Shown one piece after another: positions 25,100 through 32,245 of a DNA stretch of 64,000 nt. Source of the DNA: Fulvivirga ulvae. GTDB lineage: Bacteria > Bacteroidota > Bacteroidia > Cytophagales > Cyclobacteriaceae. The notes beneath the pieces are model-generated. The model saw nothing but the letters and a program-made list of their open reading frames with translations, was not told where the DNA came from and made no database searches. The position numbers and the translations under genes are program-made. Within the stretch, counting starts at the first letter, position 1, and each line of letters starts with the position of its first letter. The stretch lies in assembly GCF_021389975.1 (NCBI RefSeq), contig NZ_CP089981.1, positions 4,179,501 to 4,243,500 on the forward strand, written 5' to 3'.

Positions 25100-26353
25100 A
25101 TGAAACAAATTTATTATTCACTATTAACACTTAGTTTTTTTGTCTGCCTTGCTGCATCACAGGTGCATGCACAAGATGCTGGCTACATCTATGGTAAGGT
25201 TACTACAATAGACGGAAAAACATTTGAAGGCTCGTTGCGATGGGGTAAGGAAGAAGTTTTCTGGACGGATCATTTTAACAGTTCCAAATCAGAAAACAAC
25301 AATTTGCAATATCTTTCCAGAGACCAGCGCCATGAGCTCGAAGACAGGCACCGAAGTTTTGGTGAAGGCTTTGTTAACTGGTTGGCCAGCAGTGTCAGCT
25401 ATCACGTAGATGAATACGACCACACGCATCAGTTTGTATGTCAGTTTGGTGAAATTAAATCCCTCAGGCCATTCAGTAGAAACCGGGTCGATGTGACACT
25501 CCAGAACGGTAAGAAAGTAGAAATTAGGGGAGAAGGGTATAATGATATCGGAACTGATGTAAAGGTTATCGATGCTGAGTTAGGTGAGATATCGATTAGC
25601 TGGGGCAGGATTGAGGTTGTCGAATTCAGCGAAGCCCCAGGAAAATTAACTTCAAAATTCGGAGAGGCTCTTTTTGGTGTGGTGGAAACTTATGCAGGAA
25701 CTTTTACCGGCTATATTCAGTGGGACCATGACGAGCGACTTACTACGGATAAACTGGATGGTGACACCGAAGATGGAGATTTGTCTATTGAGTTCGGAAA
25801 CATCTCATCTATAGAGCGGGAAGGCTATAACAGTAGCCGTGTAGTGCTAAAATCAGGTCGCGATATGGATCTAAGGGGCAGTAATGATGTGAACTCTGAG
25901 AACCGTGGTATCATCGTTACCACAGAAAAACTGGGACGCGTTGATATCCCGTGGAAAGAGTTTAAAAAAGTTGAATTCATAAATAAGCCGTCATTTTCTC
26001 TGAAAAGATATACTGATTTCAAAAATCAAAAGCAGTTAGAAGGCTCAGTGGTGACTACGGATGGTGAAACCCTAAAAGGAAGGATAATCTATGACCTTGA
26101 TGAAGAGTATAATTATGAAATGCTCCAGGGGCAGGATAATGATATAGAATACTTCATTCCTTTTGCAAGCATCAAAAAGATTATGCCGAAGAATTATGAT
26201 TATAGCAATGTAGAGCTTAAAAACGGAGAGAAAATGCTTCTGGGAGAAGGTCAGGATGTATCTGACAGAAATACCGGAATATTGGTGTTCAAAGGAGGAG
26301 GCGACCCCACCTATGTGAAGTGGGAAGATATCAAAGAGGTGAACTTTAATTGA
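25100..26353 (+). CDS. Exported triple-repeat beta-rich protein, copy B (unknown family)
   Basis: Paralogue of the protein at 21827, 417 residues, with signal peptide (LLTLSFFVCLAASQVHAQ) and mature start DAGYIYGKVTTIDGKTFEGSLRWGKEEVFW. It has the same three beta-rich units: GYIQWDHDERLTTDKLDGD in unit two and GRIIYDLDEEYNYEMLQGQDND in unit three; each closes with an I-x-W-K or V-x-W strand. Unit one holds an insertion rich in charged residues. No catalytic residues or known domain are recognised; the repeated G-x-I-x-W pattern suggests small beta barrels. It follows the LytTR gene after the AGGTCAAA array and ends in a strong terminator. Confidence 0.7.
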   Translation: MKQIYYSLLTLSFFVCLAASQVHAQDAGYIYGKVTTIDGKTFEGSLRWGKEEVFWTDHFNSSKSENNNLQYLSRDQRHELEDRHRSFGEGFVNWLASSVSYHVDEYDHTHQFVCQFGEIKSLRPFSRNRVDVTLQNGKKVEIRGEGYNDIGTDVKVIDAELGEISISWGRIEVVEFSEAPGKLTSKFGEALFGVVETYAGTFTGYIQWDHDERLTTDKLDGDTEDGDLSIEFGNISSIEREGYNSSRVVLKSGRDMDLRGSNDVNSENRGIIVTTEKLGRVDIPWKEFKKVEFINKPSFSLKRYTDFKNQKQLEGSVVTTDGETLKGRIIYDLDEEYNYEMLQGQDNDIEYFIPFASIKKIMPKNYDYSNVELKNGEKMLLGEGQDVSDRNTGILVFKGGGDPTYVKWEDIKEVNFN

Positions 26354-26375
26354 TTTCGTATATTTTGTTTAGGTA

Positions 26376-26411
26376 AAAGGCTTCCGGATCGTTTGGTTCG
26401 GAAGCTTTTTT
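26376..26411 (+). terminator. Intrinsic terminator after copy B
   Basis: Stem GCTTCCG/CGGAAGC (26380-26386 with 26399-26405), extended by A-T pairs, with a 12-base loop and TTTTTT at 26406-26411. It closes the region starting with the LytS/LytTR genes. Confidence 0.8.
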
Positions 26412-26540
26412 ATAGGAAGAGTGCTTATTTAGGAAAAAAGCGTATATATATGGGGCTTTATACTTCAGTTATTAAAATAGATTGAGATGTTACTTAACTA
26501 TTAATAAGGAATAAATACTTTATAGAAAAAGATGTGGCTG

Positions 26541-27023
26541 CTAAACCGGTTTGAACTGCTCGAAAGTTTCTTTGCAGTCATTGCAATGATGAATAGAGCG
26601 GCAGGCTGTAGGACCGAAGGGCGAGTTTAAGATTGTATTGGTGCTACCGCAATTCGGACACTCGATACGTTCGAGAATGTCAATATCAACGATCAGATTA
26701 TGCTTTGGAGGAGGAGCGAGGCCAAAATCTTTTAAGGCTTTTCGGCCTTTTTCAGTGATCATATTGGAGTTCCATGATTTTTCAAATGAGACTACTACAT
26801 CCACATGATCAATGCCATAGCTGTTGAGGACATCGGAAATGTCCTGCTTCATGTAATCAATAGCCGGGCAACCCACAAAAGTAGGGGTTATGGTGACGCG
26901 TACCCGGTGGTCATCAATGTCAATATCAGTAATAACGCCTAAGTCTACCAGTGACAAAACCGGTATTTCAGGGTCTTTTACTTCCTGGAGCCACTCTAAT
27001 ATTTGTTCTTCCGTAATATACAT
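26541..27023 (-). CDS. paaD: Phenylacetyl-CoA epoxidase-associated protein PaaD
   Basis: PaaD belongs to the MIP18/DUF59 family and is thought to help mature the iron centre of the PaaABCE monooxygenase. This 160-residue protein has the DUF59 part (EVKDPEIPVLSLVDLGVITDIDI, VGCPAIDYMKQDI) and a C-terminal zinc-ribbon-like region with cysteines in ERIECPNCGSTN and ACRSIHHCNDCKETF. It is the last gene of the paaBCD run, 39 bases after paaC. No paaE reductase follows, so electrons must come from a reductase encoded elsewhere. Confidence 0.93.
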   Translation of the reverse strand: MYITEEQILEWLQEVKDPEIPVLSLVDLGVITDIDIDDHRVRVTITPTFVGCPAIDYMKQDISDVLNSYGIDHVDVVVSFEKSWNSNMITEKGRKALKDFGLAPPPKHNLIVDIDILERIECPNCGSTNTILNSPFGPTACRSIHHCNDCKETFEQFKPV

Positions 27024-27062
27024 TCAAAACCTTAACAGTAAGCTTGCTTTTGAAGTTCAATG

Positions 27063-27818
27063 TTACCACTCTGCACCAGGATCTATCCTGAATACCTCCG
27101 ACATTTCTTCAACAAGGGGTTGCAGATGTTCAGTATGTTTTCCTGTTCTTCCGCCAAATTCAGGTTCTATTGAGTTAAGATCAGGCAATTGCAGGCTTGT
27201 TTGAGATAATATTTCTGTAATCCTGCTGGTCCACTTTTCCTTTAGCACTTCCTCTCCCGGAAATATTCCATCTGCTATTAACTCCTGCTCGTAGGGGGAA
27301 GGTTCAAATATTCCGAGGGCGTAAGGAAGAGCCTTATCAAGTGATGACTGCAGTCTGCTTATGCTTTCCTCTGTGGCTGTACCTAATTGCTTAATCCAGG
27401 TGTTAGCATGCATCGTGTGGTACCTGATCTCTCCCTGTATCTTTTTTGCTAGCTGTGCAAGAGGTGTATAACTTGATTCTGTTAATAATTCGAAACGTAT
27501 AGCTTCCGCAGTATCAAAAAGGAAGTGCCTGATGAGGCTGAAATCATATTCGCCGTTTGGAAGCTCTGTCAGCGTACAATTATGGAACTGCTCGGCATTG
27601 CGGGTGAAGGCAATGGTGTCTGGCTCACTTTCTCCAAGGCTATGCAAAATCTGGTACAATGCATGGCTTTGCCCAACCTTATCCTGGGCCATGGAGGAAA
27701 ATGCAATATCTTCTTCCAAAAGCGGACCCATACCGGTCCATTCGGAGTTTCTGTGGCCAATGATAAGCTGATCGTCAGCCATTTTATATAGAAGTTCTTT
27801 GAGTGCTGTCTCGTTCAT
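27063..27818 (-). CDS. paaC: Phenylacetyl-CoA epoxidase subunit PaaC
   Basis: PaaC is the structural, ferritin-like partner of PaaA in the 1,2-phenylacetyl-CoA epoxidase. The 251-residue protein reads LLYKMADDQLIIGHRNSEWTGMGPLLEEDIAFSSMAQDKVGQSHALYQ, matching PaaC, and has the typical helical content. As usual for PaaC the metal ligands of PaaA are not all preserved. It lies 11 bases after paaB and 39 before paaD, so the three are one operon. Confidence 0.94.
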   Translation of the reverse strand: MNETALKELLYKMADDQLIIGHRNSEWTGMGPLLEEDIAFSSMAQDKVGQSHALYQILHSLGESEPDTIAFTRNAEQFHNCTLTELPNGEYDFSLIRHFLFDTAEAIRFELLTESSYTPLAQLAKKIQGEIRYHTMHANTWIKQLGTATEESISRLQSSLDKALPYALGIFEPSPYEQELIADGIFPGEEVLKEKWTSRITEILSQTSLQLPDLNSIEPEFGGRTGKHTEHLQPLVEEMSEVFRIDPGAEW

Positions 27819-27829
27819 GATCTTAACTA

Positions 27830-28441
27830 TTAACTGGCGTTACGTTCTTTAAAAGCCTTGATTTTGTCCGATGCTTTGTAATCTGAAGCATCCCTGAATT
27901 TCTTGTCAGGCAAGGTATCCCAGATGTTTTTGTCTTCTTCTGATGTAAATAAAATGTCACTGGTTTTAATTACCCAGGCGTTAAAAACTGGCTTTTCATT
28001 AATGAAAGCCGGCTTTGCCAGTGCTAAAGCTTCCTGAGGGTTTCTGGCTTCGATCGATCCCACATGCTGGTGTTGCTTGCCTCTTTTCATCAGGTGAAAA
28101 AACTCATATTCTTCCTTATCGCCTTTTTTAGGATATTCATCAGAAACATAGTTGTAAATAGTATCTTCAGCTTCAGTAAACTCTGTTACAAACACGTTTC
28201 TGGTCTCTACAACAAATAATCCTGTACAGGTGGACCTTCTGCTGAACTGTTCTTTAGCAAAAAGGAAAGCCATTTCTTTATTTGGTGCATGAACAATGCC
28301 TTCGTGCTGATATGGTTTGTTTTCTTTCTCCTGTACAAAGACTTCGAAAGTTCCGAACTGATCCAGGGGTACTTTTCGGGTAAGATCGCCCTGAAATCCT
28401 TTTATATTAAGCCTGTTAACTCTGGGGTCTAATGATTCCAT
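27830..28441 (-). CDS. paaB: Phenylacetyl-CoA epoxidase subunit PaaB, tandem-domain form
   Basis: PaaB is a small subunit of the phenylacetyl-CoA epoxidase and is about 95 residues in Escherichia coli. This protein has 203 residues and contains two PaaB-like units: about 25-95 (FGTFEVFVQEKENKPYQHEGIVHAPNKEMA, SRRSTCTGLFVVETRNVFV) and about 112-180 (YEFFHLMKRGKQHQHVGSIEARNPQEALA, FNAWVIKTSDILFT). Both keep the beta-strand order of PaaB, so this is an internal duplication. The first keeps the RRS element and the second the HQHVGS element. It heads the paaBCD unit. Confidence 0.92.
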   Translation of the reverse strand: MESLDPRVNRLNIKGFQGDLTRKVPLDQFGTFEVFVQEKENKPYQHEGIVHAPNKEMAFLFAKEQFSRRSTCTGLFVVETRNVFVTEFTEAEDTIYNYVSDEYPKKGDKEEYEFFHLMKRGKQHQHVGSIEARNPQEALALAKPAFINEKPVFNAWVIKTSDILFTSEEDKNIWDTLPDKKFRDASDYKASDKIKAFKERNAS

Positions 28442-28469
28442 TTATTTCTTAAGCAAAAAAATGACGCTT

Positions 28470-28500
28470 CAAAGATGTCATTTTAAATGGTGGTTTGCAA
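28470..28500 (-). promoter_or_regulatory. Candidate promoter for paaBCD
   Basis: Read on the minus strand: TTG (28500-28498), 20-base spacer, CATCTTTG (28477-28470), one mismatch from the TAnnTTTG consensus. It is 29 bases before the paaB ATG, and its presence fits the terminator after paaA. Confidence 0.4.
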
Positions 28501-28607
28501 TCGTTTTCGGTTATTCGTTTTCTGTTTAAAAGAGGGGCAATAGGCACCCAAAATGCCAGATGGTTTTATTCAAAATAAACCTGAGCGTGTTACTGGCCTT
28601 TAAATAT

Positions 28608-28633
28608 AAAAAAGGCTACCTGAAGGGTAGCCT
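28608..28633 (-). terminator. Intrinsic terminator between paaA and paaB
   Basis: Minus-strand hairpin GGCTACC-loop-GGTAGCC (28626-28632 with 28614-28620) followed by six T residues (plus-strand A-run 28608-28613). It starts 12 bases after the paaA stop and interrupts the paa operon. Confidence 0.75.
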
Positions 28634-28644
28634 CGATTAATCTT

Positions 28645-29631
28645 TTATGCTAAAGGGGTAACATATTCCGTTTTAGGAGTCAGCAATGCCTGGCGTACCC
28701 ATTTACCTCTTTCTTCTGCTACCCTTCGTACGGCAAGCCTTTCAGCATTGCAGGGGCCGTCACCGTTGATCACTCTTTTGAATTCATCCCAGTCAGGTTC
28801 AGTGTATTCCCACTTTTTAGTTTCAGGGTTCTTTTTCAGGTTTGGATCTGGAATAGTAAGACCCAACTCCCATATTTTAGGAACATACATATCCAGAAAC
28901 TGGTTACGGCAGTCGTCATTGGAGGCCATTTTTACCTTCCACTTCATGAGTACTTCGGTATGCACTGAAACCTTATCCGGTGGGCCAAAGAAGTGCATCA
29001 TAGGTCCCCACCACCTGTCTATAGCTTCCTGCATCATTTGCCGCTGCTTTGGTGTACCTGTTGCCATATGGATGACGCAGTGGTGACCATATTTAAGGTG
29101 AAATGACTCTTCTGCACAAATACGGTCCAAGGCCCTGCAATAAGGTCCGTAGCTTCCTCTTGCATTGGCAAGCTGGTTAACTATGGCCCCGGCATCCACA
29201 AGCCAGGAAATAAAACATGAATCCGCCCATGTGAAGGCAGGGTAGTTAAATATATTGGAGTACTTCGATTTTCCTTCGATCAGATCATCGATCATTTGTT
29301 CTCTCGATTTACCTAAAGTTTCTGCAGCACTGTAGAGCAGCTGGGCGTGACCTACTTCGTCCTGCACTTTTGCCATTAGGGCCAGCTTTCTTTTGAAGCC
29401 GGGCGCCCTTGTTATCCAGGTGCCTTCAGGCAAAGCCCCGATGATCTCACTATGCGCGTGCTGTTCGATCATCCGGATGAGTTGTTTTCTATACATTTGA
29501 GGCATCCAATCGTTGGGTTCGATCTTTTCACCTCTTTCTATTCGGGCTTCAAATTCAGCAAGTTTTTGAGGGTCTTCATTTTCCAAACCTTCAAACCTGG
29601 CTGATTCAAATGTGTTTCCGCCTCCGTACAT
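28645..29631 (-). CDS. paaA: Phenylacetyl-CoA epoxidase catalytic subunit PaaA
   Basis: PaaA holds the di-iron site that epoxidises phenylacetyl-CoA, the key step of aerobic phenylacetate degradation. The 328-residue protein shows the ligand pair in VQDEVGHAQLLYSAAETLG and the second ExxH in CAEESFHLKYGHHCV, plus HAHSEIIGALPEGTWI. The gene lies 46 bases downstream of a TetR regulator on the same strand and is cut off from paaBCD by a terminator, so subunit dosage may be set separately. Confidence 0.96.
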   Translation of the reverse strand: MYGGGNTFESARFEGLENEDPQKLAEFEARIERGEKIEPNDWMPQMYRKQLIRMIEQHAHSEIIGALPEGTWITRAPGFKRKLALMAKVQDEVGHAQLLYSAAETLGKSREQMIDDLIEGKSKYSNIFNYPAFTWADSCFISWLVDAGAIVNQLANARGSYGPYCRALDRICAEESFHLKYGHHCVIHMATGTPKQRQMMQEAIDRWWGPMMHFFGPPDKVSVHTEVLMKWKVKMASNDDCRNQFLDMYVPKIWELGLTIPDPNLKKNPETKKWEYTEPDWDEFKRVINGDGPCNAERLAVRRVAEERGKWVRQALLTPKTEYVTPLA

Positions 29632-29677
29632 AATATTAGGGGTTTAATTATTTTCAAGTTTACAACAAAATAATCAA

Positions 29678-30262
29678 TTATTTGGTTTTCAAACCTTCAA
29701 TAAGCATCCCCGCCAACTGATTTCCCAGCTCACTGGGATCTATGATCCCTGAAGGATCATACCAGTGTGGCATCCAGTTTAGCGAGGAGAAGAGTGTCAT
29801 TACTGCCAGTTTGGTATCAACCGGTTTAAACTCCCCTGCTTTTATACCACCTTCAATTATTTTTTTAAACCTGTTGATATAATTGATTCTCATTAAAAGG
29901 AAATCGCGCAAATATGGCTGGCTTAAATGCCTGTGTTCATTCATAAATACGGCTGAGGCTGTCAGCTCTTTGGCCATGACATGAATATGCCCCGTTATTC
30001 CTCTGCGCAATCTTTCACTATAGGAAATATCAGCACCTTCAACTTCTTTGAGTGATCGCTGAAACCTTTTGGCCATTTCGAAACATAATGCCTGAAGGAT
30101 CTCTTCCTTGGATTTAATATGAGAATAAAGACTAGCTGCCTCAATACCAAGTGCTTGTGCCAGGTCACGCATGGAGGTGGCAGAATAGCCCTTTTGCTTA
30201 AAAAGCTCGGAGGCCGTTCTTATAACTTGTTCTTTTCTGCTTAAATTTTCTACGCCCACCAT
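29678..30262 (-). CDS. TetR/AcrR-family transcriptional regulator
   Basis: A 194-residue one-component repressor. The N-terminal helix-turn-helix is clear: VIRTASELFKQKGYSATSMRDLAQALGIEAASLYSHIKSKEEIL. The C-terminal ligand domain ends FSSLNWMPHWYDPSGIIDPSELGNQLAGML, as in the TetR_C group of PaaR/FadR-like regulators responding to acyl-CoAs. Placed directly before paaA, it probably senses phenylacetyl-CoA or a related CoA ester and represses the paa genes; this is inference. Confidence 0.92.
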   Translation of the reverse strand: MVGVENLSRKEQVIRTASELFKQKGYSATSMRDLAQALGIEAASLYSHIKSKEEILQALCFEMAKRFQRSLKEVEGADISYSERLRRGITGHIHVMAKELTASAVFMNEHRHLSQPYLRDFLLMRINYINRFKKIIEGGIKAGEFKPVDTKLAVMTLFSSLNWMPHWYDPSGIIDPSELGNQLAGMLIEGLKTK

Positions 30263-30267
30263 CTTTA

Positions 30268-30314
30268 CAAAAATAGCGAATATTGTTTTTGAAGGAAGTA
30301 ATTTATTAGTTTTG
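30268..30314. promoter_or_regulatory. Back-to-back promoter elements between tetR and a membrane-protein gene
   Basis: Rightward: TTG at 30283-30285, 21 bases, TAGTTTTG at 30307-30314. Leftward: CAAAAATA at 30268-30275, read as TATTTTTG on the minus strand, six bases before the tetR ATG; no paired -33 TTG is visible. The 70-base interval would hold any autoregulatory TetR operator. Confidence 0.4.
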
Positions 30315-30332
30315 ACCGCAAAATTTATATAA

Positions 30333-30857
30333 ATGTCCTTTAAAAGCCCTGAAAACTTTCACAATAAGCTAGGTTTTGTTTTTCATGCCATGCTTGCCTT
30401 ACCTTTGGCTGCTTTTGTTTATCTGTTTTTGGAACTCAGGCACAGAGAACTGCAGCCTGCACTTGACGATAACGCAGTGATTTTCATACTTACTTACTTG
30501 TTGCCTGTACTTGGGGCTGGTGCCGTTATTGGCGGGTATTTTATATTTAAGAAAGATTTAAGGGGCGTTAATCAGCAGGAAAGCCTGCGTGATAAATTAG
30601 AGGCTTATTATACTGCAAGCCTGAAATTGTACGGATTTATTGAGTTGGGGTCATTGATTTTCGTTGGGGGCTTGTATTTAACGACTTCTGCAGCTTTTAT
30701 TTTGTTTTACGTACTCCTTTTATTCTTCATGTCGCTTAACAGGCCGACACCTCAAAAATATGTAAATGACCTGCGCCTTACCGAAAAGGAAAGGGAGGTT
30801 ATTTTATATAAAGGTAGTTTTGAGGAAGCTGAATCTACGGGCCCGGAAGAAAATTGA
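30333..30857 (+). CDS. Hypothetical membrane protein
   Basis: A 174-residue protein with four predicted membrane segments (near residues 12-32, 48-68, 98-115 and 118-134) and a charged C-terminal tail ending SFEEAESTGPEEN. No family is recognised. It is divergent from tetR and transcribed alone. A role with the paa genes is not suggested by its sequence. Confidence 0.7.
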   Translation: MSFKSPENFHNKLGFVFHAMLALPLAAFVYLFLELRHRELQPALDDNAVIFILTYLLPVLGAGAVIGGYFIFKKDLRGVNQQESLRDKLEAYYTASLKLYGFIELGSLIFVGGLYLTTSAAFILFYVLLLFFMSLNRPTPQKYVNDLRLTEKEREVILYKGSFEEAESTGPEEN

Positions 30858-30998
30858 TGCCAAATTACCTGAGAACCCCATCTCTGCTCAAAGTATGGTA
30901 AGAGGAGGTTTCACAACTCTTCAGTATAAATAGGCGATAGTATTGAGATTTTAAGCCGCGATAATAAGTCTAATTAAGAATGCTGCTTTGACTAAACC

Positions 30999-31850
30999 TT
31001 ACTTTGCAGTCATTCTGATCACAGCATCTTCTGCTCTTATTTCTACATTGGCATTGCTGCTCCCTAGCGCAAGTCTGGTTCGGTTTTCGCTCTGCCGTAT
31101 GGGCATGAAGTCGGAAGAAAGGTCAATCTGGGTATCTTCATGAGTAATATCAACCTTAGCGCCTCCATCGGTAAAGCTGAGTATCAGGCTGCCATCTTCT
31201 ATATCGTAAAAGTACTCCCCATTATTAGTGAGCGTGGTTGCTATCACAAGATCGCCATCCTCCATGGTGGCATTGACCTTATCAAATTTGCCTTCTGCTA
31301 TTCTAAGATCACCATCATTGGCCTTTACGAATAAGTTTCCTGAACCTTTGTCAAGGCTGATATCTCCATCATAAAAAGTAAACCGGAAATCTTTTCCCGT
31401 ACACGCCTTCAGGTCTGCATCGGCATCGTCGAGATGCATTTCAATAGCACCGTTGATATTTGATATTTCATACTTATCTCCATCACCTTTGATATCCAAC
31501 CTCATATTTTCAGGTACTTCAATTTCAATTTTATACTCTTCGCCAGATGACCCGGCAACGTTTATCATGCTTCCGCTATATTTTTCTGTGATTACCAGGC
31601 TGCCATTATCAGCCTGAATGTCGACAGCAAAGCTGCTGGTACCCAGATTAAGTGAGCCTTTCATGTTTCTGTATATTTTCACCCGGGCATCTGTACGGTC
31701 GTTGCCGGTAATGTACACTTTGGCATCACTGCTTGTAAGTTTTAACAAACCGTCAGAGTCAACTTCATAAGTTTTGTCGAGGTTATATACATCCTGAGCA
31801 TTTACAAAAAATGGGATAAAGAAAAGAAAGGCAACAAAAAGCGTTTTCAT
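30999..31850 (-). CDS. Exported DUF4097-like beta-helix protein
   Basis: This 283-residue protein has a signal peptide (LFVAFLFFIPFFVNA) and a mature part of short repeated strands: LKLTSSDAKVYITGN, SLVITEKYSGSM, IEISN-type turns such as YEISNINGAIEMHLDDADADLKACTG, DLRIAEGKFDKVNATMEDGDLVI. Such ladders resemble DUF4097/adhesin-type beta helices (inference). Function is unknown. Its ATG overlaps the stop of the preceding small membrane-protein gene by four bases (ATGA), implying translational coupling. Confidence 0.72.
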   Translation of the reverse strand: MKTLFVAFLFFIPFFVNAQDVYNLDKTYEVDSDGLLKLTSSDAKVYITGNDRTDARVKIYRNMKGSLNLGTSSFAVDIQADNGSLVITEKYSGSMINVAGSSGEEYKIEIEVPENMRLDIKGDGDKYEISNINGAIEMHLDDADADLKACTGKDFRFTFYDGDISLDKGSGNLFVKANDGDLRIAEGKFDKVNATMEDGDLVIATTLTNNGEYFYDIEDGSLILSFTDGGAKVDITHEDTQIDLSSDFMPIRQSENRTRLALGSSNANVEIRAEDAVIRMTAK

Positions 31851-32047
31851 GGGTTTAAGTATTCTTGAACTATAGAAATAATTGTTTGTGTTAATGATAT
31901 TTGCGGATGCTGTAATGGAGTAAATAATAATTGAGAACCTGACTCTTCAAGATCAGGTATTGCCATCAGGTTTGAACTCAGCAAAATTATAATGGCTACT
32001 ATCAAACCTATAATAACAGTCAGTGTTCTTTTATTTAGCCATTTCAT
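31847..32047 (-). CDS. Small membrane-anchored hypothetical protein
   Basis: A 66-residue protein with positively charged MKWLNKRTL followed by the single helix TVIIGLIVAIIILLSSNLMA and a polar tail, so the C-terminus is probably periplasmic. It overlaps the DUF4097-like gene by ATGA. The coupling and the sensible membrane topology argue that it is real. No family is recognised. Confidence 0.6.
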   Translation of the reverse strand: MKWLNKRTLTVIIGLIVAIIILLSSNLMAIPDLEESGSQLLFTPLQHPQISLTQTIISIVQEYLNP

Positions 32048-32245
32048 AGTTAAACTTTAAACCGGAATTGGTATTAGCCAAAACCAACAATGTACAGTTT
32101 TTAAAATCCTATATTACTTATAATATGCTACCTAAATGTTTACCCTTCAACAACGATTGGGAAAGAACATTTATTACAAGACAACTGATTTTCGAATAAG
32201 GTTGCGATGGGGAAGAAATAAATTTTTTGAGATTGGATATATACT

